The notes under the pieces: generated by a model
Told to the model about the DNA's origin: nothing
Database searches by the model: none
Seen by the model: the letters and a program-made list of their open reading frames with translations, nothing else
Assembly: GCA_903822435.1 (NCBI GenBank)
Contig: CAIJPE010000344.1
Location: 1 to 45,252 of the forward strand
Length of the DNA stretch: 45,252 nt
Direction of reading: 5' to 3'
Source of the DNA: an uncultured beta proteobacterium
GTDB lineage: Bacteria > Pseudomonadota > Gammaproteobacteria > Burkholderiales > Burkholderiaceae_C
Program-made: the position numbers and the translations under genes
In this document: piece after piece, positions 26,872 through 34,613 of the stretch
Numbering within the stretch: the stretch's first letter is position 1
Layout: every line of letters begins with the position of its first letter

Positions 26872-27192
26872 ATGGACATCGTCAGCCCCACCATCACCAA
26901 TCTCATCATCTTCGTGCTGGCCATCTACGTGGGCTACCACGTGGTGTGGACGGTCACGCCCGCCCTGCACACGCCGCTGATGGCGGTGACCAACGCCATC
27001 AGCGCCATCGTCATCGTCGGGGCCATGCTGGCCGCTGCGCTGACCGAAACGCCCCTGGGCAAGACCATGGGCGTGCTGGCCGTCGCCTTGGCGGCGGTGA
27101 ACATCTTCGGCGGCTTCCTCGTCACGCGGCGCATGCTGGAGATGTTCAAGAAGAAGGAAAAGAAGGCGCCCGCCGCAGGAGACAAGGCATGA
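26872..27192 (+). CDS. pntAB: NAD(P) transhydrogenase alpha subunit, part 2
   Basis: A 106-residue integral-membrane protein with three hydrophobic helices (about residues 7-30, 36-60 and 64-88) and a Lys-rich cytoplasmic tail. It supplies the membrane part of the alpha subunit in the three-gene transhydrogenase, with FLVTRRMLEMFKKK as the typical end. Its stop overlaps the pntB start (ATGA). Confidence 0.96.
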   Translation: MDIVSPTITNLIIFVLAIYVGYHVVWTVTPALHTPLMAVTNAISAIVIVGAMLAAALTETPLGKTMGVLAVALAAVNIFGGFLVTRRMLEMFKKKEKKAPAAGDKA

Positions 27193-28613
27193 GCCTGAAC
27201 CTCGTCACCCTGCTGTACCTGGTGGCCAGCGTCTGCTTCATCCAGGCGCTCAAGGGCCTGAGCCACCCCACCACGTCCATCCGCGGCAATGTCTTCGGCA
27301 TGGCTGGCATGACCATCGCCGTGCTGACCACCGCGGCGCTGATCATCAAGATCGCCGGCCAGGCCACGGGCCTGGGCTGGGTGCTGATCGGCCTGCTGGC
27401 CGGCGGCGGCTACGGCGCCTACCGCGCCAAGACCGTCGAGATGACGAAAATGCCCGAGCTGGTAGCCTTCTTCCACAGCATGATCGGCCTGGCCGCAGTG
27501 TTCATCGCCGTGGCCGCGGTGGCCGAGCCGCACGCCCTGCTGCACGGCCTGGACAAGGGCATGCCCATCCCCGCGGGTAACCGGCTCGAGCTGTTCCTGG
27601 GGGCGGCCATCGGCGCCATCACCTTCAGCGGCTCGGTCATCGCCTTCGGCAAGCTGAGCGGCACCTACAAGTTCCGGCTGTTCCAGGGTGCGCCCGTGGT
27701 GTTCGCGGGCCAGCACCTGCTCAACGCGGCGCTGGGCATCGCCATGCTGGGCCTGGGCCTTGTCTTCATGTTCACCGAGAGCTGGCCGGCGTTCTTCGCC
27801 ATGCTGGCGCTCGCGTTCGTCATCGGGGTCACCTTGATCATCCCCATCGGCGGCGCCGACATGCCGGTGGTGGTCAGCATGCTCAACAGCTACTCGGGCT
27901 GGGCGGCGGCGGGCATCGGCTTCAGCCTGAACAACAGCATGCTGATCATCGCCGGCTCGCTGGTCGGCAGCTCGGGGGCCATCCTGAGCTACATCATGTG
28001 CAAGGCCATGAACCGCTCGTTCTTCAACGTGATCCTGGGCGGCTTCGGCGGCGAGGCCACCACGGCAGCGGCCGGCTCTGCCGTGCAGCGCAGCGTCAAG
28101 AGCGGCAGTGCCGACGACGCCGCCTTCGTGCTGGGCAACGCCGAGACGGTGGTGATCGTGCCAGGCTACGGCCTGGCGGTGGCCCGTGCACAGCACGCGG
28201 TCAAGGAACTGGCGGCCAAGCTCACGGCCAAGGGCATCAGCGTGAAGTACGCCATCCACCCGGTGGCCGGCCGCATGCCGGGCCACATGAACGTGCTGCT
28301 GGCCGAAGCCGAGGTGCCCTACGACCAGGTCTTCGAGATGGAAGACATCAACGGCGAATTCGGCCAGGTGGACGTGGCCATCGTGCTGGGCGCGAACGAC
28401 GTGGTGAACCCGGCCGCGCTGGTCAAGGGCAGTCCCATCTACGGGATGCCCATCCTGGAGGCCTACAAGGCCAAGACCGTGATCGTGAACAAGCGCAGCA
28501 TGGCCAGCGGCTATGCGGGCCTGGACAACGAACTGTTCTACATGGACAAGACCATGATGGTCTTCGGCGACGCGAAGAAGGTGGTCGAAGAGATGGTCAA
28601 GGCCGTGGAGTGA
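27189..28613 (+). CDS. pntB: NAD(P) transhydrogenase beta subunit
   Basis: A 474-residue subunit with an N-terminal membrane domain of eight or nine helices (domain II) and a C-terminal NADP(H)-binding domain III. Hallmarks are GADMPVVVSMLNSYSGWAAA and the NADP site VPGYGLAVARAQHAV, plus HPVAGRMPGHMNVLLAEA and GANDVVNPA. It starts within the pntAB stop and is followed by a large hairpin. Confidence 0.97.
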   Translation: MSLNLVTLLYLVASVCFIQALKGLSHPTTSIRGNVFGMAGMTIAVLTTAALIIKIAGQATGLGWVLIGLLAGGGYGAYRAKTVEMTKMPELVAFFHSMIGLAAVFIAVAAVAEPHALLHGLDKGMPIPAGNRLELFLGAAIGAITFSGSVIAFGKLSGTYKFRLFQGAPVVFAGQHLLNAALGIAMLGLGLVFMFTESWPAFFAMLALAFVIGVTLIIPIGGADMPVVVSMLNSYSGWAAAGIGFSLNNSMLIIAGSLVGSSGAILSYIMCKAMNRSFFNVILGGFGGEATTAAAGSAVQRSVKSGSADDAAFVLGNAETVVIVPGYGLAVARAQHAVKELAAKLTAKGISVKYAIHPVAGRMPGHMNVLLAEAEVPYDQVFEMEDINGEFGQVDVAIVLGANDVVNPAALVKGSPIYGMPILEAYKAKTVIVNKRSMASGYAGLDNELFYMDKTMMVFGDAKKVVEEMVKAVE

Positions 28614-28622
28614 CCGGGGCCT

Positions 28623-28655
28623 GCCGGGCCCGCCCGACGAGGGCGCGGGCCCGGC
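28623..28655 (+). terminator. Perfect 11-bp hairpin after pntB
   Basis: GCCGGGCCCGC (28623-28633) pairs with GCGGGCCCGGC (28645-28655) around an 11-base loop, 9 bp past the pntB stop. There is no T-tract, so it may act as a Rho-associated pause or protect the 3' end of the pnt mRNA rather than as a classical terminator. It separates pnt from the amidase gene. Confidence 0.5.
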
Positions 28656-28700
28656 TGCGCGGATACTTCCAGCCTTGTCCCGGTTGCAGGAGTTCCCGAC

Positions 28701-30038
28701 ATGATGTTGCCGACCCTTCGTGAGCTTCGCGCCCAGCTCCGCCACCCCGGTGCGCACGAAGCCCTGATCGAGCAGGTGCTGGCGGGAATGGCCAGCAGCC
28801 CCGCGGCACACGTCTACACCGCCGTGTTCGCCGATTCAGCCCTGGCCACCGCCCGCGCGGCCGATGCCCGGCTTGCCGCGGGCGAGCCGCTGCCGGCCCT
28901 GGCGGGGCTGCCGGTGTCCATCAAGGACCTGTACGACGTGGCCGGCCGCACCACGATGGCCGGCTCGGTGCTGCGCAAGGGCCAGCCGCCGGCCGGCCAC
29001 GACGCGCCCTCGGTGGCGCGGCTGCGGGCTGCCGGTGCGGCCGTCACCGGCCTGACCAACATGAGCGAGTTCGCCTTCTCGGGCGTGGGCATCAACCCGC
29101 ACCACGGCACCCCGCGCAACCCGGCCGATACCGTGGTCGCCCGCGTGCCGGGCGGCTCTTCATCGGGCGCTGCGGTCTCGGTGGCGCTGGGCCAGGCCGT
29201 GGCCGGGCTGGGCTCGGACACGGGCGGCTCCATCCGCATCCCGGCGGCGCTGTGCGGGCTGGTGGGTTTCAAGAACACGCAGTCGCGCACGCCGCAGGCC
29301 GGGGCGTTTCCGCTGTCGACGACCCTGGACACGGTGTGCTCGATGTCGCGCTCGGTGGCCGACTGCCTGGTCGTCGACGCCGTGCTGTCCGGCGCCCCGC
29401 TGGCCCTGTCGCCGCGCGACGTGCGCGGCCTGCGGCTGGCGCTGCCACGGACGCTGATGCTGGACACCCTGGAGCCGGCCGTGGCGCGGGCTTTGGAGCG
29501 GGCGCTGGGCCGGCTGTCGCAGGCTGGGGCCCACATCGTCGATGTGCCGCTGGCCGAGCTGGCCGAGGTCGCGCAGATCAACGCCCCGGGCGGCTTCTCC
29601 GCCGTGGAGGCCTATGCCATCCACCGCGACGCCCTGCGCGACCGGCGCAGCGAGTTCGATCCCCGGGTGGCCGCGCGGATGATGCCGGGCGAGGGCGTGA
29701 GCGCGGCCGACTACATCGTGATGCAGCAGCGGCGGGGCGACTGGATCGCGCGCATGGGCCATCGGTTGGCCGGCTTCGACGCCCTGATCTGCCCGACGGT
29801 GCCGTTGACGGCGCCGCCGATGGCCGAACTGGTGGCCAGCGACGAGGCCTTCTTCGCCGCCAACCGGCTGCTGCTGCGCAACACCTTCCCGATCAACTTC
29901 ATGGACGGCTGCGCTTTCACGCTGCCCTGCCAGGCCGGGGGCGAATTGCCGGTAGGCCTGATGCTGGCAGCGCCCGGCGGCCACGACGCGGCCCTGGCGG
30001 GCGTGGCACTGGCCGTGGAGCCCTTGCTCGTGGCATGA
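28701..30038 (+). CDS. Amidase-signature hydrolase
   Basis: A 445-residue amidase of the Ser-cisSer-Lys class, hydrolysing an amide to acid and ammonia. The catalytic Lys lies in PVSIKDLYD, the cis-Ser in PGGSSSGAAVSVA and the nucleophile Ser in GSDTGGSIRIPAA. AGGAG precedes the ATG at 28701. It is not clearly GatA, because gatB and gatC are absent and the length is short for GatA. The substrate is unknown. The stop overlaps the rsmE start. Confidence 0.92.
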   Translation: MMLPTLRELRAQLRHPGAHEALIEQVLAGMASSPAAHVYTAVFADSALATARAADARLAAGEPLPALAGLPVSIKDLYDVAGRTTMAGSVLRKGQPPAGHDAPSVARLRAAGAAVTGLTNMSEFAFSGVGINPHHGTPRNPADTVVARVPGGSSSGAAVSVALGQAVAGLGSDTGGSIRIPAALCGLVGFKNTQSRTPQAGAFPLSTTLDTVCSMSRSVADCLVVDAVLSGAPLALSPRDVRGLRLALPRTLMLDTLEPAVARALERALGRLSQAGAHIVDVPLAELAEVAQINAPGGFSAVEAYAIHRDALRDRRSEFDPRVAARMMPGEGVSAADYIVMQQRRGDWIARMGHRLAGFDALICPTVPLTAPPMAELVASDEAFFAANRLLLRNTFPINFMDGCAFTLPCQAGGELPVGLMLAAPGGHDAALAGVALAVEPLLVA

Positions 30039-30769
30039 CGGTCCGCCTGTACGTCCCAGCGCCGCTGGCCCGCGGCGCAGAGCTGGATCTGCCCGCCGGT
30101 GCGGCCCGCCATGCCCAGGTACGGCGCGTGCAGCCCGGTGAGCGGCTGGTGCTGTTCGACGGCCAGGGCAGCGACTGGCCGGCCGAGGTGCTGGAGATGG
30201 GCCGGCAGAACGTCCGCGTGCGCCTGGAGGGCCCGGTCGCCGCCGCCGCAGAGCTGCCGGTGGCCGTGACCCTGGCGCTGGGCATGCCGGCCAACGAGCG
30301 CATGGACACCCTGGTCGAAAAGGCCACCGAGCTGGGCGTGGCGTGCATCCAGCCTCTGTTGACCGAGCGCTCGGTGCTGCGTCTGGCCGGCGAGCGCGCC
30401 GAGCGCAAGCAGGCCCACTGGCTGGCCATCGCGCAGGCGGCCTGCGAGCAGTGCGGCCGGGCCCGCGTGCCGCTGATCGAGCCCGTGCGCACGCTGGCGG
30501 CCTTCCTGCTGTTGCCGGCGCAAGGGCTGCGCCTGCTGCTGAGCCTGGATCCTTCGGCGCGGGCCCTGCCCGAGCGGGCCGCGGTTGCCGGCCCGGCCGT
30601 GCTGACCCTGAGCGGACCCGAGGGCGGCCTCACGCCCGATGAAGAAGCACAGGCACGCTCGGCCGGCTACGCCGCCACAGGCCTGGGCGGGCGGGTGTTG
30701 CGGGCCGATACCGCGCCGCTGGCCGTGCTGGCCTGGCTGGCCCTGCAATCGCCGACGTCCCCGCCCTGA
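30035..30769 (+). CDS. rsmE: 16S rRNA (uracil1498-N3)-methyltransferase
   Basis: A 244-residue SPOUT-class RNA methyltransferase that modifies U1498 in the 30S subunit. An N-terminal PUA-like domain (LYVPAP, RHAQVRRVQPGERLVLFDGQG) is followed by the knotted SAM-binding domain with KATELGV, CEQCGRARVP, LSGPEGGLTPDE and LGGRVLRADTAPLA. It overlaps the amidase stop by four bases. Confidence 0.95.
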   Translation: MTVRLYVPAPLARGAELDLPAGAARHAQVRRVQPGERLVLFDGQGSDWPAEVLEMGRQNVRVRLEGPVAAAAELPVAVTLALGMPANERMDTLVEKATELGVACIQPLLTERSVLRLAGERAERKQAHWLAIAQAACEQCGRARVPLIEPVRTLAAFLLLPAQGLRLLLSLDPSARALPERAAVAGPAVLTLSGPEGGLTPDEEAQARSAGYAATGLGGRVLRADTAPLAVLAWLALQSPTSPP

Positions 30770-30774
30770 GCGGG

Positions 30775-30802
30775 TTGACAGGCCGGCCTTTCCGGGCACA
30801 GT
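30775..30802 (+). promoter_or_regulatory. Sigma-70-type promoter for the YidB-like gene
   Basis: A perfect -35 TTGACA (30775-30780) is followed after 16 bp by CACAGT (30797-30802), a partial -10 match. It lies five bases past the rsmE stop and predicts a leader of about 22 nt. Confidence 0.5.
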
Positions 30803-30830
30803 GCAGGCATCCAAACCACAGGAGGGCCCC

Positions 30831-31274
30831 ATGGGCTTGCTCGATTCGGTCATCGGTGCCTTGGGCCAAGCGCAAGGGGGCGCCGGCGGCGGCCAGGCAG
30901 ATCTGCTGGGCGCGCTGGTGGGCATGCTCGGCCAGGGCGGCGGGCTGGGCGGCCTGGCCGGCCTCGTGCAGAAGTTCGAGCAAGGCGGCCTGGGGGACGC
31001 CGTCGGCTCCTGGATCGGCACTGGCCAGAACATGCCGGTCTCGGCCGACCAGATCAGCAGCGTGCTGGGCAGCGACACCGTCGCCCGCCTGGCCGAGCAG
31101 GTAGGGCTGGGCCACGGCGACGTGGCGCACCAGCTCTCGCAGATGCTGCCGCAGCTGGTCGACAAGCTCACCCCCAACGGCCAGCTGCCTCAGGCAGGTG
31201 ATCTGGGCGCGGCGCTCGGCGGCGGCGGCCTGGGCGACCTGGCGGGCATGCTGGGCGGCATGCTCAAGCGCTGA
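30831..31274 (+). CDS. YidB-like protein (DUF937)
   Basis: A 147-residue Gly- and Gln-rich protein. MGLLDSVIGALGQ and later VSADQISSVLGSDTVARLAEQVG match the YidB/DUF937 family, whose function is unknown. GGAGG precedes the ATG at 30831. It has its own promoter and is convergent with the zinc-finger gene. Confidence 0.85.
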   Translation: MGLLDSVIGALGQAQGGAGGGQADLLGALVGMLGQGGGLGGLAGLVQKFEQGGLGDAVGSWIGTGQNMPVSADQISSVLGSDTVARLAEQVGLGHGDVAHQLSQMLPQLVDKLTPNGQLPQAGDLGAALGGGGLGDLAGMLGGMLKR

Positions 31275-31291
31275 GAAGCGGAAGGCAGGGA

Positions 31292-31306
31292 GGGCCGCAC
31301 CGGCCC
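31292..31306. terminator. Hairpin between convergent YidB-like and zinc-finger genes
   Basis: GGGCCG (31292-31297) and CGGCCC (31301-31306) form a six-bp stem with a three-base loop in a 38-bp convergent gap. No T-tract. Bidirectional termination is plausible by position. Confidence 0.35.
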
Positions 31307-31312
31307 GCGGCG

Positions 31313-31516
31313 TCAATCCGGTGCCGGCGGGTCCCGGTCCTGTCCCAGGCGGCGCATCGCGCGCCGGATGAACGCCATCTGCTCTTCCACGGTGCGGCAG
31401 GTCTCGCACACCACGAGGTGCAGCCTCAGGCGGGCCTGCTCGGCCGCGGGCACCTCGCGGTCCTGCATCTCGCTCAGCAGGCGAGAGACTTCCTTGCAGT
31501 CGAGCTGGAGCTTCAT
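31313..31516 (-). CDS. Small zinc-finger putative anti-sigma factor
   Basis: A 67-residue protein with the HxxxCxxC pattern HLVVCETC (about residues 33-40) of the anti-sigma zinc-finger (zf-HC2/ZAS) family and a Cys near the N-terminus (LDCKEVSRLLSEMQD) as a further ligand. Its start overlaps the sigma-factor stop (ATGA), so the two are made together. It lacks a transmembrane helix, so any control would be in the cytoplasm, for example redox or zinc sensing. Anti-sigma activity is inferred from motif and neighbour. Confidence 0.8.
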   Translation of the reverse strand: MKLQLDCKEVSRLLSEMQDREVPAAEQARLRLHLVVCETCRTVEEQMAFIRRAMRRLGQDRDPPAPD

Positions 31517-32070
31517 CGCTGCCCCTGGAACCATGTGCGGTCCAGGCATTCGCGCAGTTGCATGCGGGCCCGGTAGAGCATCACGCCGCAGTGGTTGCTG
31601 GTGATGCCGAGTTCGCTGCAGATGTCGTCGACATCGCGTTCGAGCCACTCGCGCATCATGAACACGCGGCCGATGCGCGCCGGCAGGCGGTCCACGCAGA
31701 CCTGCAGCGTGTCGAAGAACTGGCTCTGTTGCAGCGCTTGTTCGGGCTGCTGCCAGGCCGGCGGCGCGTCCTGCCAATGGCCGTCGGCCTGGAACAGCGC
31801 GTCCAGTGCATCGTCCAGACTCTGCTCGTCCAGCGGCTCGATGTGGACCTCACGACCGCGGCGGCGCAGCACATCGATGATCTTGAACTTGAGGATGCCC
31901 GTGGCGTAGGTGCGCAACGAGCTGCGGCCTTCGAAGTTCTCGGGCTTCTCCAGGATGGCCAGCAAAGTCTCGGAGACGACATCTTCGGCCGCGCTGTCGT
32001 TTCGCAACTGCGATTGTGCGAAGCGCAACAAGGGCCGATGAAGCGCGGCGAGTTCGGATTCGAGGGTCAT
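31513..32070 (-). CDS. ECF-like RNA polymerase sigma factor
   Basis: A 185-residue sigma factor with region 2 (PLLRFAQSQLRNDSAAEDVVSETLLA and LRTYATGILKFKIIDVLRRR) and region 4 (LPARIGRVFMMREWLERDVDDICSELGITSNHCGVMLYRARMQL, a helix-turn-helix). A 40-residue acidic insert between them is typical of some ECF groups. The start at ATG 32070 was chosen because upstream codons are not conserved in type. It is followed by the overlapping zinc-finger gene. The regulon is not evident. Confidence 0.92.
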   Translation of the reverse strand: MTLESELAALHRPLLRFAQSQLRNDSAAEDVVSETLLAILEKPENFEGRSSLRTYATGILKFKIIDVLRRRGREVHIEPLDEQSLDDALDALFQADGHWQDAPPAWQQPEQALQQSQFFDTLQVCVDRLPARIGRVFMMREWLERDVDDICSELGITSNHCGVMLYRARMQLRECLDRTWFQGQR

Positions 32071-32149
32071 GGTGGCGGGTGGGCTTCTAGGGGCGGACCG
32101 TGGCAGCCTGACCATAGCGCGGATGCGTGTCGCCTGGCTGTCGTCCTGC

Positions 32150-32161
32150 CGCACCGGTGCG
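32150..32161. promoter_or_regulatory. 12-bp perfect palindrome upstream of the sigma-factor gene
   Basis: CGCACCGGTGCG at 32150-32161 is a perfect palindrome in the 101-bp gap between the OlsB-like stop and the sigma start. It could be an operator; no regulator can be assigned. Confidence 0.3.
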
Positions 32162-32171
32162 CGCTCGCCGT

Positions 32172-32945
32172 TCAGGCCGTGAACCGGCCCCGCTGCTGCA
32201 GGGCCACCACCGAAGGGGCCTCGATGTCCAGCCAGGTCAGGAAGTCGATGGTCCTGAACTCACGGTCGACGGCCGGCGGGCCGCAGATGGCCGCACCCAG
32301 GGCCAGGTAGGCCGACAACAGCCGCGGGATGCGTGGCGCGGTGCCCGCTGCGGCGGCATCCGGCGGGCAGGCGAAGCCGGCCTGCGGGAAGGTCTGCCAG
32401 GCCACAGGCGCCAGATGCGGTGCCATGGCCCGGAATGCCGCCAGGCCCGCTGCGGGGTCCTGGGTCGTGAGCGAACTGCAGCCCACGAGGTAGCGCGCGC
32501 CGTGTTCGCGGGCGTAGGCCGCGATGCCCTTCCACAGCAGGTTCAGCACGGTGAAGTTGCGGTGGCGCGTGTTGATGCAGGCGCTGCCGAGTTCCAGCAT
32601 CTGCGCCCGCCAGGCCTCGAAGGGGGCGAAGTCGAATTCCCGCTGACTGTAGTAGCCCAGACCTTCGGCGGCACGGCGCCCCGATTGCAGCCGGTAGGTC
32701 CCCACGATCGCGCCGGTGGCCGGGTCCTCCACGATCAGGTGGTCGCACACCGCGTCGAAGGGGTCGGCGTCCAGGCCGGTGTCGTAGGACTGGACGAGAC
32801 CTTCGTCGAGCTCGAGGTTGAACACTTCGAAGCGCAGCGCCTGCGCAGCGCGCACATCGACCGGCGAACGCGCCAGCCGAGCCTGGTAGGCCACCGGCAA
32901 CCGGCTGGCCGCAGGGCCGTGGGGGATGGTCTGGGCGATCAACAT
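32172..32945 (-). CDS. OlsB-type N-acyltransferase (GNAT, hemolysin-like)
   Basis: A 257-residue acyltransferase of the OlsB/hemolysin family. Members transfer a 3-hydroxy fatty acyl group from acyl carrier protein to ornithine, the first step of ornithine-lipid synthesis. Visible family segments are ALRFEVFNLEL, FDAVCDHLIVED, IVGTYRLQSG, FYSQ-like GYYSQREFDF and ELGSACINTRHRN, with YLVGCSSL later. OlsA, the second acyltransferase, is not nearby, so ornithine lipid is an inference and another amino-acid acceptor is possible. It is divergent from the hydrolase-DedA-ATP-grasp trio. Confidence 0.7.
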   Translation of the reverse strand: MLIAQTIPHGPAASRLPVAYQARLARSPVDVRAAQALRFEVFNLELDEGLVQSYDTGLDADPFDAVCDHLIVEDPATGAIVGTYRLQSGRRAAEGLGYYSQREFDFAPFEAWRAQMLELGSACINTRHRNFTVLNLLWKGIAAYAREHGARYLVGCSSLTTQDPAAGLAAFRAMAPHLAPVAWQTFPQAGFACPPDAAAAGTAPRIPRLLSAYLALGAAICGPPAVDREFRTIDFLTWLDIEAPSVVALQQRGRFTA

Positions 32946-33007
32946 GGTGCGGGGACTCGCTGGAAGCGGATGAGGGCTGTGCCTGTGTCGCGCCCGGTGG
33001 CCACGGG

Positions 33008-33036
33008 CTTACATCGAAGCCACCGTTTTGTAATAT
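33008..33036 (+). promoter_or_regulatory. Candidate promoter of the hydrolase-DedA-ATP-grasp operon
   Basis: CTTACA (33008-33013) and TAATAT (33031-33036) are spaced 17 bp and each match sigma-70 consensus in four of six positions. This is one of the few AT-rich spots in the region. On the minus strand TATTAC at the same site could serve the OlsB-like gene. Confidence 0.5.
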
Positions 33037-33117
33037 GCCGCTCACTTTGCCGACTGTCGATGACGATTTGTCGATGCCCGCATCCTTCCGCGCCGACGTC
33101 CCTCCCGGAGTCCCTGC

Positions 33118-34011
33118 ATGCCCGACCCGTTTGCACCGCCGAGTGCCACCCCGCGCAGGTTGCTGCTGCGCGACCGGCTGCATGCGGCGCCGCGTGGGCG
33201 CTTGTGGACGGCACTGGGCGTGGCCCTTGCGGCCGTCGGCTGCGCTCCGCCAGGCCCGCGCACGCCCGACTCGGCGTTGCAGGGCCTGCGGGCGCGGGTC
33301 GAGGTGGGGGCACCGCTGAATGCATCGGTTAGCTATCTGCGGGCGGGCGCGGCCGACGGCACGCGACTCATTCTCGTGCACGGCACGCCGGGCTCTGCCC
33401 AGGGGTGGGCCGACTACCTGGCCACGCCGCCCGCGGGCATGGAAGTGGTGGCCCTGGACCGGCCCGGCTTCGGCGAGAGCGGCCCCGAGGGTGCCCGCAC
33501 CTCACTGGAAGACCAGGCCCGCGCGGTCGCCGCGCTGCTGCCGGCGGACGGCAGGCCGGTGATCCTGCTCGGGCATTCCCTGGGCGGGCCCATCGCCGCC
33601 CTGGTGGCTGCCGAACATGCCGACCGCATCCAGGCCGTGGTGCTGCTGGCTGCGTCGCTCGACCCCGCCCAGGAGCGTATCCACCCCATGCAGCAGGTGG
33701 GGGCGTGGCCCGCCGTGCGCAGCCTGCTGCCTCGCAGCATCCGCAACGCCAACGCCGAACTGATGGCGCTCAAGCCCGAACTCGAGTCCCTGGCGGCGAT
33801 GCTCCCGCGGATCACCGCCAAGGTGGTCATCGTCCACGGCACGAAAGACGACCTCGTGCCCGTGGCCAACGTGCCATTCATGCAGGCACGGCTGACCGGC
33901 GCCCGGTGCGTGCGGACCGTGCTGCTGGAAGGCCGCAACCACTTCCTGCCCTGGAACTCCGAGGCCGCCGTGCGCGACGCCATCCGCATGGCGCAGGAGC
34001 CGGCATGCTGA
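33118..34011 (+). CDS. Alpha/beta hydrolase, possibly lipid-anchored
   Basis: A 297-residue alpha/beta hydrolase. The oxyanion strand LILVHGTPGSAQGW, nucleophile GHSLGG and a C-terminal His in EGRNHFLPW are visible; the acid is probably in HGTKDDLVP. A hydrophobic segment at residues 30-41 (LWTALGVALAAV) ends in Gly-Cys42, an imperfect lipobox after a long charged N-terminus, so anchoring in the envelope is plausible. GGAG lies before the ATG at 33118. It overlaps the DedA-like start by seven bases. Confidence 0.88.
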   Translation: MPDPFAPPSATPRRLLLRDRLHAAPRGRLWTALGVALAAVGCAPPGPRTPDSALQGLRARVEVGAPLNASVSYLRAGAADGTRLILVHGTPGSAQGWADYLATPPAGMEVVALDRPGFGESGPEGARTSLEDQARAVAALLPADGRPVILLGHSLGGPIAALVAAEHADRIQAVVLLAASLDPAQERIHPMQQVGAWPAVRSLLPRSIRNANAELMALKPELESLAAMLPRITAKVVIVHGTKDDLVPVANVPFMQARLTGARCVRTVLLEGRNHFLPWNSEAAVRDAIRMAQEPAC

Positions 34012-34613
34012 GCGGATGGCACGCCTTGCTGGTGTGGTTCCAGTCGGTGCTGTCGGGCATGGCCTCGCCTGGCGTGATTGCCGCGGTGCTGGCGCTGACC
34101 ACCCTGCTGCTCGAAGACCTGGCCATCGCTGCGGGCGTGGCGCTGGCGACGCAGGGGGTGATCTCGTGGGGTCTGTCGCTGGCCGCCGTGGGGGGTGGCA
34201 TCGCGCTGGGCGACATCGGCCTGTATGGCCTGGGGATGGCCGCCACGCGGGTGCCCTGGCTGCACCGCCGCTACGTGGGCGAGCGTTCGTCGTGGGCGCG
34301 CGAACAGCTCGTTCGCCGCCTGCCGAGCGCCGTCCTGCTGGCGCGCGTGATCCCTGGGCTGCGGTTGGCCACTTACACCGCCTGCGGCTTCGTCCGCGTT
34401 CCCTTGCCACCGTTCTGCGCGTGGGTGGCGGTGGCCGTGGCCCTGTGGACGCTGGGCCTTTATGCCCTGAGCGCAGCCATCGGCCAGGCCCTGGCCGACC
34501 GCCTGGGCTTGCCGCCTGCCGTGGCGGTGGCCCTTCCGATCCTGGTGCTGGCAGCGGCCGTGCCGCTGGTCCGCCGGGCCCGTCAACGTTCCCTGCGGAG
34601 CGCATCCACTTGA
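34005..34613 (+). CDS. DedA-family (VTT-domain) membrane protein
   Basis: A 202-residue inner-membrane protein with four or five hydrophobic segments. The DedA pattern is visible in LLLEDLAIAAGVALATQG, an acidic residue in a re-entrant loop, then GGGIALGDIGLYGLG and the conserved Arg segment LLARVIPGLRLATYTACGF. DedA proteins include flippases that recycle undecaprenyl phosphate or phosphatidylethanolamine. It overlaps both neighbours (seven bases with the hydrolase, four with the ATP-grasp gene). Confidence 0.85.
   Translation: MLSGWHALLVWFQSVLSGMASPGVIAAVLALTTLLLEDLAIAAGVALATQGVISWGLSLAAVGGGIALGDIGLYGLGMAATRVPWLHRRYVGERSSWAREQLVRRLPSAVLLARVIPGLRLATYTACGFVRVPLPPFCAWVAVAVALWTLGLYALSAAIGQALADRLGLPPAVAVALPILVLAAAVPLVRRARQRSLRSAST

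Noticed and set aside
28701..30038. Glutamyl-tRNA(Gln) amidotransferase subunit A (gatA)
   Set aside because: It carries the amidase signature but gatB and gatC are not adjacent, the length is short and the following gene is rsmE.
32172..32945. PEP-CTERM/exosortase-associated acyltransferase
   Set aside because: The motif order fits the OlsB/hemolysin group better, and no exosortase or PEP-CTERM gene is visible.
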